Source of the DNA: Isoetes taiwanensis | Taxonomy: Eukaryota; Streptophyta; Lycopodiopsida; Isoetales; Isoetaceae | Assembly: GCA_021234155.1 (NCBI GenBank) | Contig: JAJEKV010000040.1 | Location: 13,736,353 to 13,800,352 of the forward strand | DNA length: 64,000 nucleotides | Direction of reading: 5' to 3' | Shown here: positions 43,501-55,247 of the stretch, in pieces | Position numbering within the stretch: the stretch's first letter is position 1 | Layout of the letters: each line of letters starts with the position of its first letter | The notes under the pieces: model-generated | The model's input: the letters and a program-made list of their open reading frames with translations, nothing else | What the model was told of the DNA's origin: nothing | The model's database searches: none | Position numbers and translations under genes: made by a program

Positions 43501-43821
43501 CTCTTGTTTGTTTTGCAATTGGATACTTAGTATCATGTATCTTTTATTAATATCCAAATGCACAATACACGCACTGTTTGCTACATTATCCTTCACATAA
43601 CATGCTAAGCCTGCGCTTCCCCTTCCTATCTTGAAATCTTTGTCCTTCCAGCATGTGAATAGCTGGTACCCCTCCTCCTCTGATAACCGTTTGACGTTAT
43701 GCTCCCATGTCTCTACCAGACAGATTATGTCACAGTTATGTGCTCCCTCCAGCCTCTCCCCGTCGTCCCATGGATACCCGGTACAATTCCAGTACCATAT
43801 TGTCAGCGTCTCTTCCCTCAA
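40526..43821 (-). pseudogene. LINE ORF2: APE endonuclease-reverse transcriptase
   Basis: The endonuclease opens at 43821 with IWYWNCTGYPWDD (Asn12), LVETWE (Glu37), ILIGDLNART and SIIDYVIMND, ending ESHRPIQLTL, where Ser-His is the C-terminal catalytic pair. RT follows: NNKAPDLYGLTVELLK, GNYRTIMVSSIFAKWFEKVL, GQAGFRPEHSTSDHLV, the DFRKAFDTVP box and YADDLSMMA (about 41700). The C-terminus has a C-ED-H-C finger (DRICRIYDTRKVEDENHLLNEC). It would nick target DNA and prime reverse transcription on it. Disabling changes are few: TAA at about 42634 with a nearby frameshift, TAG at about 41857 and TAG at about 41247, both TAGs in an otherwise continuous frame. Confidence 0.92.
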
Positions 43822-44086
43822 GGTTGCTCCTTTGGGGTTTCTGACTGCTCTATCCCGCTGACAACTCTTCTCGGACGTCCCCTGGCCTTCGTTGCTGAAA
43901 TTAGGCTCATGGGGCCTGCCTGCGGTGTGCAGCCTTTGCCGTCCCCTGCTTCCACTTCTTTCTGCTCCTCTGGGCTATATCATCTCCGGACTATCTCTTT
44001 CGTCACTCCCCCCAGCATTCTGTTTCCCTGCCCTTGTTGCGCGACCACCAGAGGGTTGATATTCTCCTTCTCCATCTCTGCTGTCC

Positions 44087-44695
44087 TCATTTGCTCCAGT
44101 GCCCCCCTAGCCTGTTCTTGTGTTGGGACTGCCTGCTCTCTCCCCCTCTCGTGCAGGTATACCTTGCCATTCCTGACCCCGCGTGTATCCCTGCCTGATT
44201 CAGTTCCCTGGCTCTGGCCAGTTCCCTGTGTAACCCTTGGCGTTGCATTACCGTTAGGGCTTCCTGTACTTTGATCCCATTCCTTAGCCTGGAGCCCGTG
44301 CGTAATACCCTCTCCTTGGCTGTCAGGTCTCTAAGTGTCAGGTTTATGTGCCTCGATCGGCCCCTCCATTGGCCTGACCATACCGCTTTGACAATGATGC
44401 TCCGATGTTCCTTGAAGATTGTCTCTATTATCTCTGCAGTAACTCGATATGTTTCAACATTAGGTTTTTCGGCTACCCCTATCAGTCTAACATCATGCTT
44501 AATTCTATTCTGCTCCTCAAATTCCATGATATGCGGTTTTATCCTATCAAATGAATCCCATGCATCTAACTCAACATTTAATTTTTCTAATTCAACCAAC
44601 CTCTGCATGATCTTAGCCTTTTCGTTCTCTATATCGTCTATCATGCGTTGCAGATCTTCACTTGTTCTCTCGACCCCTCCTAATCTCACGTCCAT
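44087..44695 (-). CDS. LINE ORF1p-like protein (coiled coil plus nucleic-acid-binding domain)
   Basis: A 202-codon frame. The N-terminal third is a heptad-rich coiled coil (GGVERTSEDLQRMIDDIENEK to LNVELDAW). The middle EEQNRIKHDVRLIGVAEKP and later HINLTLRDLTAKERVLRTG resemble the RRM-like and C-terminal domains of L1 ORF1p-type (Transposase_22) proteins, which trimerise and coat LINE RNA. The C-terminus is basic. It lies 266 bp upstream of ORF2. The start could be further upstream, as no stop was checked before the Met. The family call rests on the motif pattern only. Confidence 0.7.
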   Translation of the reverse strand: MDVRLGGVERTSEDLQRMIDDIENEKAKIMQRLVELEKLNVELDAWDSFDRIKPHIMEFEEQNRIKHDVRLIGVAEKPNVETYRVTAEIIETIFKEHRSIIVKAVWSGQWRGRSRHINLTLRDLTAKERVLRTGSRLRNGIKVQEALTVMQRQGLHRELARARELNQAGIHAGSGMARYTCTRGGESRQSQHKNRLGGHWSK

Positions 44696-45622
44696 GCCGG
44701 AGATGGCTATCTTGTTGCGGTTGGCTCAGCTAGTGTGTTGAGAGCATCCATGTTCGGAATTCTAGCCTCCAGCTGCTTGTTCATTTGGGCTAGGAAATCC
44801 TTAAGATCCTGCTGACTTACTGCGGCCTTTGGCTGGGATTGGTGATTTCTGCCATAGCTTCAGGTGACAGTCAGAAAAGCTGTGTTCTCTTGGTTGTGCT
44901 ACTGCAGTGCATTCTTGCTGATACAGTATCAACGCATTTGCCCGTGGGTTGTATATATATCCTATTTCTGAAACAGTCTCCTACTTCAGATAGTGTCGTT
45001 CCACCTGATTTGAATTTGGATTTGAATTTGAAATCATATAGTGCCCATTAATTATTCTGTTCCGCATTATCCGGTTCATTCTTTAAATACCGTCGCCTCT
45101 CCACTTCCGCTAAAGTGGCAGGGGGTGACCCTCTCTATGCCAATCCGGGATTTGGTAGTTGCCTACCCGAGTTATTATGTTTAAAAGCCATTGGCCTTCG
45201 TTCAGTCATTATGGTAATCCAGGAACCAGTTGGAGGGTCGTACCCTCGCTATCCTGGCCCATGGCAGGGGTTGGACCCCACGGTCCATGGCATGTCCTGT
45301 TCTCCTTTTTGACTATGTGCACCATCCTCGTTTGTATATGATATAGTTTATATTAGCCATTATCCATGATTAATACCTTTTTGACATCTTTGTGTTTGTT
45401 TTCGAGTTTATAGTGGTCCGGATTACCAGTTGGTGGGTCCAGCCCTCGCTATCCTGGTGTACGGCGGAGGCTTTGCCTCTCTGTCCCGTAACTTATTCCG
45501 GCCACCTTTTACTCATGTATCTTTGATTTGCTCCTTGTTGGCCCTTGTTCCTGTTATATCCAGTGCTTCTGGTGCTTATGTAGCCTTTCCTTATAGCCCG
45601 TCTGTACGTTTTCTGCCTTTCT

Positions 45623-45919
45623 TTAACCTGTTACGTCGCTCTGGGTTATTGATTTTTCGTCACTTCCCGGTGTAGCATTACCTTCGTCTGCTCTATCTGA
45701 GGTGATGTTCGGTGCGTGTTCATTTTCCTGTACCTTTGTCGAATGTGAATCTCTTATGTTATCTCTTGTCGCAATCCCTTTGCTGTTTATCTGAGCTTCA
45801 ACTTTATATGTTTGGCTATCCCCCCTGTGTCCTCCCGCGAATATTCCGAATGAGCCCTGAATGTAATTCGTCCATGTTATAGTTTCGCTGTTCTGGTGCA
45901 GTAACGATTCCCTTCCCAA
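45623..45919 (-). CDS. Small frame in LINE 5' region, unknown
   Basis: 98 codons, hydrophilic, Ser/Thr/Asp-rich, with no recognisable domain. It lies between the zinc-finger frame and ORF1 on the same strand. It may be an exon or the N-terminal part of ORF1, or chance. The surrounding 44696-46379 otherwise holds non-coding spacer, including two copies of an ACCAGTTGG-GGGTC-CCCTCGCTATCCTGG block (about 45222 and 45429). Confidence 0.3.
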   Translation of the reverse strand: MGRESLLHQNSETITWTNYIQGSFGIFAGGHRGDSQTYKVEAQINSKGIATRDNIRDSHSTKVQENEHAPNITSDRADEGNATPGSDEKSITQSDVTG

Positions 45920-46379
45920 TGGTCTGATAGATTACATTTCATCTAGACATATCTTACTTTGATTTACAACTATCACTGTAACACACATTTACGTTGATTA
46001 TACTCTCTACTTATTCAAGAAAATTTTGTATGTATCAAGGGTGTTCTGTATCATTATCCCGATGTTTTACCTCCTAAGCTATAATGAAAGTTATTTTGAA
46101 TATGTAACAAAAAATCCATTCTTGTATTCAGAAACTGCTCTTTTCCCGATACATATCTTTGATACATTCAACCATGGTTGAATTATAAAGCTATTTTTGA
46201 TCACAAAACTTCGATTGTTTTTTTGGATCATGTAGACTGCTCCAAGAAGTAGTACAGAAAGACAAATACAAAAAGGTAAAAGAAGTAAATGAAGGCAAAC
46301 AAAAACAAAGTTTCTCCTTATCCTCAATCCTCCTCCCGGCACATCCTGGTGAGATATTCATCCGCCAGTTTCTTAAAGA

Positions 46380-46928
46380 TCATTTTCTCGTTCTTTTCCC
46401 TGTCGATGATTCCCCCACTTTCTTCCGTTTCTCTACATTTCGGACCATAAATCCTCTGCATATAAAAGCAATTGGGTTCTTTTCACAACAGAGAATGCAC
46501 ACCTTACCGAGATCACCTATTTGAAGATCATGTTGGTATGCACTGGATTTCTGTATGGACGCGTTGATCTGTAACCCGTTGAAACACAGCAAAACCCTCT
46601 CCTTATCTTCTTTCCGAACTGTGTCGTTCTTATCCGACATCACTCCTAAAACTTCGAGCAAACGAAGGGTATACCCCGCATCTCTCATAGCTTGGGCGTG
46701 ATGAATTCTATCGCAGTACAGGCAATGCATTCTGCCACAGTTGATGCATGAGGGGAGTCCCCGCTCAAGACAGAAACAATCCTTCTCGCAAATACACCAT
46801 GGGCCGATTTCTTCTAACTCCGGGTTCCAGGGAACCGTAAGGTTGCTCGGGACCCCGGATCTCGGGCGCTTCTTGGCTGGCTGTTCAGCGCCTTCCTGCT
46901 GCACAATAATCCTCTTAACCTTATCCAT
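46380..46928 (-). CDS. LINE 5' ORF: PLATZ-like Cys/His-rich zinc-binding protein
   Basis: A 182-codon frame. After a KKRPR nuclear-signal-like patch (residues 19-23) comes a Cys cluster, C-IC-EKDCFC, then CINCGRMHCLYCDRIHH (CX2CX4CX2CX3HH), a spacing like the first finger of plant PLATZ proteins. The middle LRLLEVLGV and VLLCFNGLQ stretches and the terminal VCILCCEKNPIAFICRG pair also parallel PLATZ order (CX2C then F-x-C). PLATZ proteins bind A/T-rich DNA in the nucleus. It is the first frame of the LINE on the coding strand, 335 bp from the 5' end. Alternatives are a B-box-like or novel zinc finger. No stop or shift interrupts it. Confidence 0.55.
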   Translation of the reverse strand: MDKVKRIIVQQEGAEQPAKKRPRSGVPSNLTVPWNPELEEIGPWCICEKDCFCLERGLPSCINCGRMHCLYCDRIHHAQAMRDAGYTLRLLEVLGVMSDKNDTVRKEDKERVLLCFNGLQINASIQKSSAYQHDLQIGDLGKVCILCCEKNPIAFICRGFMVRNVEKRKKVGESSTGKRTRK

Positions 46929-47263
46929 CTGTCCCTGCCTCTCGTAGACGAGATCAATCGGCTGTTCTGGCGCAGCAGAGTATCAGCAGGAGCTAGGATT
47001 CAACGTCTTTCCTTCTTCCTATTATATCTACTAACTTTTAGGGTTGTGATCTTACGTCTCCCGCTTCTTTATGATATCCGCTTTCATTAATTGCTTGTCT
47101 TGTCTTATTCTGTCCTATTTCCTTTACGGTTTTCGTATGCGTGTCCGAGAAGCCTCCTCACCATCTTCTGTGCCCTCTTCTAACATTCGTACCCCACCTT
47201 TATCCCTCCGTACATAATCATTATTTGGCGGCCGTCGTCCTCCATTGATTATCGCCCATCGCC

Positions 47264-47847
47264 CAAGGCGTGCATGAACACTAATAACAAGTTCGTGTAC
47301 ATGAGTTGGATAATACAATGCAAAAGCATTCTTAAGCCAAACTCAAGGTAAAGAATTGAATCTTTAATTCAAACCATATCTAATAACACCTATGAGCTCA
47401 ACTCTCAAAGTTGTAATATCATGCTTTATATGTTGACAATACTTTACGCTATAAGAATCCACAGGTTAAGTTTTAGACAATAATAAGGCCTTGCTAAAGG
47501 CTCACAAATATCTCCCAGACTTCTAACTCAGTTGAGGCTCTGAATTGCTTGACGTTCCTTCATGCCTCATGTCTATCTGCTTACACCATGAACATGAGGG
47601 GTTAGTCATAAAGACTAAGTGGGGGTTTAAGGGTGCTAATAAATGAGCAAGACATCATACACAAGCATCATGCATCGAACAATACAACTATGAGAACCAT
47701 TCTCATATAGAACAGCTTACAATAAGAGAGTCCCAATGTGCAAAACCCACATATTGTCAGTATTCCACATCAAACATATGCTCAGCAGAGAGACAAAGAT
47801 TGCATCATGAGAATATAATACCAAAGCATTACAAATGCATCCAAATA
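47264..47847. repeat. Long direct repeat flanking the LINE, right copy (584 bp)
   Basis: Starts exactly at the LINE 5' end with CAAGGCGTGC and ends with CCAAATA, after which unshared flank continues. Confidence 0.9.
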
Positions 47848-49200
47848 TGATACTGCTACATGTCATAACCAGATCATGTGAAACATGAGTAATGAGCAAC
47901 TATGAAATAACTGTGAATACCATGAGATAACCATAAGCATGCAGTGCAACTCCGGTTCTATGCAGGCCAGCTGGGTTTATCAGGCTCTGTAGCAAATACC
48001 CTCCTAGCCTATGTCTAGCGCTAGGGGAAGGGGACCACTTGCAAGCTATGTAGCGTGACATAACACCCTCGCCGAGGTGACATCGCCCGATGTCAAGAAC
48101 AACAACAACCGTGAGTCCAAGCTACTGCAAATAGACCCCGACCCTGGAGAATATGCACTCATGCACCATAGCATATGTTCCACATTCAGTCATCATCAAT
48201 TCCATGATACTGTAGCATATCTGTGACGTAGCCAGAATTCGCATACCCATGTGCATAACCATGCAATTACATTCGATGATCATCCAATCTTACAATAATC
48301 TTACAAGCACATACCCATCTCATGTGATACTAGCACCATGAATATATATTTCAAATGCAAAGGTATAACTTTCATGAAACATTCAAGTACAAGATCCAAG
48401 AGACTATATATATCAACTTATCCATGCAGTATTCATTCAAGTAGTACCAGAACTGTAAATATTCCACTACTTGTCACTATCTATGTGATCCTTACATACA
48501 AGGCACTAAAAGTATCAGGATGTATCATCTATAGATTTGCATGTCTAGTTTAATACTTCACAAGGAGTTTATAGAAATACCTGCATTTCCCATAAGAAAA
48601 GCTCATCCTAGGATGCTATTATGGTCTAATGCACTAGTTATAGCTTTACATTGCAAATCTTCACACCGAATATCTCTATAGAAGTATGCCCATCATCACT
48701 TGCAATGTCCTTATAGAAGTGTCCCTCTCATTAAACATGTAAGATCTTGTCTTAATGTAGCAGTTGAGTCCACGAGCTATGCCTCATTTTTCAATCCATT
48801 TTATACCTTATAATTTTATGAGTCCTACAATGGCTCATGTCATAACCACATTCTTAACCCATAAGCTTCTCAAGCTCTCTTCGCCATAGAGAAATAGCAT
48901 ACTATGCCATATATATAAACCAATAGAGTGCATGTAAAAAATAAAGCAAAAGCTTTTAAAACTTAAGGTATCCAAAATATGGTAGTCAAAGTTTAGATAA
49001 AAAGCAGAATAAAGTTTAGTTGACCTCGTCAACCCTTAAGAAAAAGTCTTCAGGTAGTCTTCAGAAGCTGGATTGTATTATGAAATCCGATAATATTCAC
49101 AAAATTGAGGTGCTTCCAATAATATGTGATGCAAAGATTGATCACCATCATGTCCATGCCTTATTCTAACAAAAGCTGATCCGCTGATCCTGTAATAAAC
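47848..49200. other. Unassigned flank right of the LINE
   Basis: No gene. It probably continues the LTR-like repeat in which the LINE inserted (possible border at 39582); the outer border was not found. Confidence 0.4.
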
Positions 49201-49776
49201 CTGCAAAACCAGAAGATCTTAATGCATCCAGAAGGAGGCTATGGTATCAATTTGGGCAGAGGGAATGGTAGGAATCTTGGGATCAGCAAAATTTGTGGCA
49301 GAGTTAAACAGCTGGTTATATTTAATGGTGAAACTATCAGCAGTGCCTTTGATATAGAAATCAGCCATCCACATATGATCTCTAATCAGCCTGTAAAAAT
49401 CTTGCTGTACCATGAGTAAGAGTAGGGTACCACATGCATCTGCTAACATCCCGTGAGTGTAATATAACTGCTTGTATTTGGTAAATTGCCTTTTAGTGAA
49501 TTCCTGATGGTGATTATGAATAAACCAATATATGTATGCCATCTAAAAAACTTCTTTAGTGAAGGTTGCAGCCCAAATCCTTTCTCTTGCCTTGCAGACT
49601 TCATTGTCTCTGATCATCTGCCTTATTATCCAGTGATTATGAGGGGGAAATTTGACTTGATGTTCATGTGGCCTGATATCTCCATATAGCTTAACTTCAT
49701 ACATACTTGAGCCTCTATCAAACTTTCTTTCTTGGTGACCTCGACACAACTCCATGTATCCTAGAAGAAAGGTATT

Positions 49777-50991
49777 TTAGTGTCTTGTAAACGATAAGTT
49801 TAATTTATACAGATTAAAATACCCCTCATATGAACCATGTCGATTCCAACACCTGTCATAATTGTCAGCAGCAATATTTCTATGGGCAGTAGCAGCCAAG
49901 TCAAAATCATATATGAAATGAATTTTCATCCAAGTAACAGAGAATCTCTTATGACCATATAGACATCTATTCCTCGATTTCCAGATATTCCAAAGATCAT
50001 GGAAGGCAATAGTGTTGGTAAAAGTGTTATTCAAGAAGTTAGTTATAGAGGATCTATCTTTGGAGCCAGAGTAAAATTCAAACCACCTCCAAAAAGGCAT
50101 AAGCTTCGAGCATAAAAAGATATGCTCCATGCTCTCAACCTCATTACAGAGAAGAGGACAAAGAGGTGAAATATTTGGATCTCTATTGGAGAAATTGAGA
50201 AGACAAGGAACACTTTTATTAGCTATAAGCCAAATGAAGAAAGAGATCTTTTTAGAGCAATACGAGTTCCACACATTATGAATAAGAGACTTTGAAATAT
50301 CTGGACTAAGATTCCAGCTAGAAGAGACTTTCCCTGGATTCATCTTACGATTAAGAAAATTATATATGGTGCTAACCTTATACAGAGATTTTCTGTTCAG
50401 CTGCCAATGAAAATCATTATTAGTAGATGGAGTTGACCTCAAATTACCAACCACCTGCTTTATAAAATAGAAAATCTTCTTGTCAGAACCAGTACCTTTA
50501 ATTTTCTTTTTTAAGGCAGACTAGGTAATCCATCTGTCCATAGTCCAAAGATCTCCAATCAAATTCAGATCATGGGATCTCCATTTTTTGTATATTTGAG
50601 GGTGTTTGATGGCAAGCACACAATTTGTATCATCCTTGAAGATTGGGGCCCAGAATGGCATGTTGAAGTGAATGTCAGACATATTTGGATAAGAGAAAGC
50701 AGAAAAAATATTATTTAAGGCTTTAATAAAATTCCTCATCAGAGGAGATATATTTACAGAAGGCTTCAGATCACAGAAAGCTGAGTTTGGAAGCATATGA
50801 GGAATGAAAGGATGGCCTTGAGGCTTGCTTGCATTTATCCAATAATTAATAAATAGAGAGGCAGCACTTAATGAACCATTGAGAGCTTTCCATATGAATT
50901 TACCAGCAAGAGCTTGAGCTTGTTTATGAAGATCTTTGCAATTGAGGCCTCCTACTTTCTTCTTTCTCACAATGGAGTCCCAATTTACCAT
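49777..50991 (-). pseudogene. L1 C-terminal region with zf-RVT domain
   Basis: 50991-50521 carries VNWDSIVRKKKVGGLNCKDL, and 50454-49777 carries FHWQLNRKSLYKVSTIYNF, then W-ISFFIWLIANKSVPC and CPLLCNEVESMEHIFLCS, the Cys/His pattern of zf-RVT in plant LINEs. The two are separated by a stop at about 50521. Confidence 0.82.
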
Positions 50992-50999
50992 ATGATTTC

Positions 51000-52602
51000 C
51001 ATTCTAGATAAAATATTTGATAATTTTTTTTAATTTGCTTATAAACCTTAGCTGGGCCACAAAGGCAGAGGAAAAGTAAACACCAGAGCTAGCAAGAACA
51101 TTATTAACAATAACAATCCTGCTTGCTAAAGAAAGACTATTCCTGTAAGAATGGAGTTTAGCACGAATCTTATCAACAATAGGAGCCCAGAGACATGAGA
51201 GATTAGTATTCAGAGACAAAGCCATGCCTAAAAGCTTGGAAGCTTGAGTGGTATTGATAACCTTAATGCCAGCAATTTGCTTATCAGGGATATCTCCAAT
51301 AATGGTACACTTTTCAAGATTTAAGTGAACACCTGAAGCAGCAGAGAAATCACCAATAACATTAAGAAAGTTTGATATATTATTTGGATCATTCTTGAGA
51401 AATGAGAAGGTATCAACTGCATATTGAAGGATGCTGAGGAAGCTAGAGCTATTAGGAATTTTAGGCCAATGATCTTACTATTTTCTTGGTGATGCAGGAT
51501 AGCTCTAGTCAGCAATTCAATAACCATGATAAAGAGATAAGGAAGGAAGGAAGGAAGGAAGGAAGGAAGGAAATTTTAACGTCCCAAGAGGGCAACCTTG
51601 TCTGACACCTTTTGCAAGAGAGAAAAAAGGGCCAGGACATCCATTAATCAAAATAGTCGAGGTTGCTCTTTGATTCAATCCCAGAATAAGACTGATAAGA
51701 GAAGGCTAAAGGCCAAGCTTTTTCATAGAAAAGGCAATGAAGTCCCACCTAATTGTATCAAAAGCCTTTTTGAAATCAAGCTTAAGCAAGATGCAATTCT
51801 GATTAGAGAGTTTATTCCAATGAAAGCCTTCCATGGCAGCAATATAATTCTCTAGGATGAATTTATTAGGAAGAACAGCAGATTGATTGAAATTAATGCA
51901 ATTCTGCAGATAATCCTTGATTCTAAGAGCAATGATTTTGACACAAATTTTGTAAGTAGAGTTTGTTAAAGAAATTGGTCTCCAATCAGACATAGAATTA
52001 GGCTTATCAATCTTAGGAATCAAAGTAATGAAACCACTAGCAATTGAGGGATGAAGGTAACCAAAAAACCAAAAGCCTTTAATAAAAGCCATGAAATCAT
52101 GCTTCATAATATCCCAGAAATGCAAATAAAATTCAGGGGGGAATCCATCTGGACCAGGGGATTTTCCATGCTTGAAGCTCTTAAGAACACCATAGATTTC
52201 TTCAATAGAGGGAATTTGAATCATATTATTATCAATCACAGGAGGGACAGATGGAATGATTCTATTAATAAGATAATGGAAATTGTTTGCTCTAGAAATA
52301 TCAGTGGCATCCCTTCTATTGTTATTAGCAAAAAGATTTGAATAGCTTGAGGAAAAGAAGATTGGTATGTCATTTGGGTTCTTGAGAATATTTCTAGAAC
52401 TATCTTTGACTTCAGTTATAGAATTTTTAGTTTGCCTAGATTTGGCAACTCTGTAAAAGAATTTAGTAGATCCCGAGTCCATGTCATTTGCATACTTGAT
52501 TTTGCATCTAATGGCTGCATCTTTGGCTTCAATCTCTTCAATGAGTTTGATTTTTCTCTTTATATCTTCGTCTTTACTATGCAGAATAGAGTGTAAGAGC
52601 AA
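51000..52602 (-). pseudogene. L1 reverse transcriptase, degraded
   Basis: 52602-51706 is open and shows FKHGKSPGPDGFPPEFY, GFITLIPKIDKPNSMSDWRPISL, NQSAVLPNKFILENYI and LKLDFKKAFDTIRWDF. The YADD region is disrupted around a (GGAA)n expansion at 51539-51571. Later fragments at 51527-51321 and 51225-51004 (SLASRIVIVNNVLAS) continue RT and thumb. Confidence 0.88.
51539..51571. repeat. (GGAA)n microsatellite inside L1 RT
   Basis: About eight GGAA units, out of place in a coding region, interrupting the frame just after the fingers/palm segment. Confidence 0.92.
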
Positions 52603-52944
52603 TTCTGATATCTCTCATTTGTTGAGTTAAGGCATTTTTTTCCAGCAATTTCTCTTTGTGAACTTTGGAAGACCATCATTTGATCCAAGATTTAGAAGTT
52701 TTTATGTTGGAATAAAAGTGTTTCATGGAATTGGAATCTTGAATTCGGGGGAGATTAGAATAGAAATCTCTGAATTGGCCACAAAAGGAAGTGGAGTTCA
52801 AGAGACTAGTATTGAACTTGTAAGGAACATTCCCAGCACGAGGAATAGCAGTTTGATGGTTGGTACAAAGGAATTGAGGTTGGGGATCAGAAATAGATAT
52901 AGATTCATCACTGATCACAAAAGCATTCTAGAAATTGGTATCAG

Positions 52945-53035
52945 ACATATATTTAAATAAAACCTATCCATGGCACAGTAGACTCCATATCAGACACATT
53001 TAAATAAAACCTATCCAGGGACAGTAGACTCTGGC
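52945..53035. repeat. 45-bp tandem duplication in L1
   Basis: Two copies of a unit containing TTTAAATAAAACCTATCCA and ACAGTAGACTC disrupt the endonuclease-RT junction. Confidence 0.85.
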
Positions 53036-53611
53036 ATCACATTTCCTTTTGTTAGTCCATGTGTAATTGGCAGTAGAGGAAGGAATAAGGATGAAAGAAT
53101 TATCATCAATCATATTCTGCCAATTAAATTTCCCTACTCTTGTCATATTAATCTTGCTTCCCAATTTTTGATCCCAATTTGGAGTATTATTGAAATCTCC
53201 TCCCATGATCCAATCATTGATACAATGATTTTTAATCCAATTGTTGATCTTAATCCAAAGGCCTTCCCTTTCTTTAGGTCTGGTGGAAGCATAAATATTA
53301 ATGATTCCAAACTTATTTCTTGGAAGTTGAAGACAGTGGCCTGCCACATATTTTTTGGACTATTAAAATAGTCTAAGTTTTGGATGTTCTTCCAAATCAT
53401 ATAGATCCCTCCTGAGGTACCAGTGGCCTCTATCCAAATAGAAGAACTTTCAGGAATAATCCAGTCCCCTAAGTTTGCATATTCAAATTTCTGGAGCTTA
53501 AGTTATTGCAAGAGAATAATGTCAGCATTATAAGATTTTAATTGGGAGATAACTCCTCTTCTTTTTAGGGCACCTTTTATGCCTCTAAGGTTCCAGGGGA
53601 TAATCTTCATT
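53000..53611 (-). pseudogene. L1 APE endonuclease, inactivated
   Basis: It begins MKIIPWNLRGIKGALKRRG, the standard L1 endonuclease start with its Asn. The next catalytic block reads LLQ-stop, so Glu is replaced by TAA. WIMGGDFNNTPNWDQK is kept (Asp/Asn), and NYTWTNKRK follows. Frames change at about 53400. The end overlaps a 45-bp tandem duplication. Confidence 0.82.
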
Positions 53612-55247
53612 TAGAACAAAGGGAGAAGAAAAACAAGGAGAAAGGAGGATTAGTTAGCCTTGGACCTTTTCCCTCTTTTTTCCCTTTTATTTTTGCTTCT
53701 AGTATTACAAGCAGGAGCATTTTTAGGAGTAGAAATGATATTTAGCTTTCTTGGAATTTTCCATAGTTTTAATTTTATCAGCAGGATGAAAGCTATTTAG
53801 ATAAAGTTCTTGATCCCAATTGTTGTTATCCTTGTGTCCACTATTTTTCTTTATTAATATCATCAAAATCACTCTCATAGTCAGAAGAAACACCACCAGG
53901 AAGAAATTCAAATAGCTTATTAGTTGGAGTTCTTATTTGAGAGTCATCAGTAATATTTTTCATATTAGCAGCAATATTTAAAGAAGAATTATGATTTATA
54001 GGATTAAGAACTTGCCTGGAAAAGAGGTCCTCGGTTTTCTCTGAATTTCCAGATTCCTTCACTATTGTCCCTTCTGGAGTTTTAGGGACATATTCAATAT
54101 CAACCATGAGCTGATTTTTTTCTGTAATACGATTTTCAACCCTTGTACTTCTGTCTGAAGCAGATTCTTCTCTTAAGCTGCCTTTTCCCAGATATATATT
54201 TCCTTCCAAGTTATTATGACCATTTGTTTCATTGACTTAAAAGTCAATTGTGGATAGCTGCATGGCAATGTCTTTGGAAATGGTAATGTTCTTATGGGAG
54301 GGGCTAGTTAATGGATCAGGGAAAGACAAGTCAATGAGATCAATGAAACTTGAGGGTATAATCTTTTTATTTGGACTGTGGGGTTTTGGAATGGGAACAT
54401 GGTCAGGATCAAGAAAGTCTCGAGCCTCATTTTGTGAATGCATTTGATCAATGTGGTCTGCAAAATTATTATCACAAACAGCAAATTGATTAGAACAATC
54501 AATTACCTCCTCATCATCCTCAGAAGATGACGTAGAATTTTTGCCTCTTTTGGAGTTGACTTGGCTCCCCTTCTTATTGACATGCATACTTGAAGAAAGA
54601 GGGGATTGTGTCTTCTTGGCTTGCATCTCCGGATGAACCATAATTCCTGTTGAGGTAGAAGGTTTATAGCCACCAGCATTCTGGATTTTTTTATTAGATA
54701 CAATGGAAGCATCTTCTTTAGAAACCATATAGCCTTTGCTTTTGTTTAACTCATTAGATTTTAATGAGTATTTGTTCTGAATTTCCTTAGTTAATGAGTC
54801 TCTCGTGCCTTTGACAGGTTGCCAGACTGTTGAAGATGAAGGCCAACTTGGATTTTGATGAAGAGAAAAGGACCTGCTATTGGATAGTGACTTTGAATCT
54901 CTTGCAATCTGAAATAATGTGGAATGGAGATCCAAATTTTGATTGCTATCAAATGTGACCTTAGCTTTCCCTTTCAATCTATATCTTTCATCATCAGTCA
55001 ACTGAGTTGTAGTCAATAGTACTTTTACTTTGCAAGGTTGGATATTTTTGTCTCTCTCTTTCTAGTTTCTTCCTTGTAATTCTTGTTGCACCACCATTAA
55101 CTCTGGTCCCAGTGAAATTGGACTCTTTATCCCTAGTGCTATTTCTGTCGGTATCAATGCCACATCTCACATCTTTAGATACTTCCTTTTCTACTACATC
55201 CACAGAGTTATTCCTTGTCTTGAAATCAGCATACCAAAAATGTCTAG

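Larger units (their letters stand above)
40210..47263 (-). mobile_element. 7-kb non-L1-type LINE with an extra zinc-finger ORF
   Basis: On the minus strand, 5' to 3': a 335-bp leader, a PLATZ-like Cys/His-rich frame, a spacer with a small frame, an ORF1p-like protein, an APE endonuclease-RT polyprotein, and a (TATTC)n tail. RT segments such as KKVVCCFVDFRKAFDTVPREKL differ from the plant L1 pattern seen at 51706-52602. Few disabling mutations and near-identical flanking repeats suggest a fairly recent insertion. Confidence 0.88.

Noticed and set aside
43699-44274. 191-codon plus-strand frame over the LINE
   Set aside because: Antisense shadow of ORF1/ORF2; Pro/Ser/Cys-rich with no domain.
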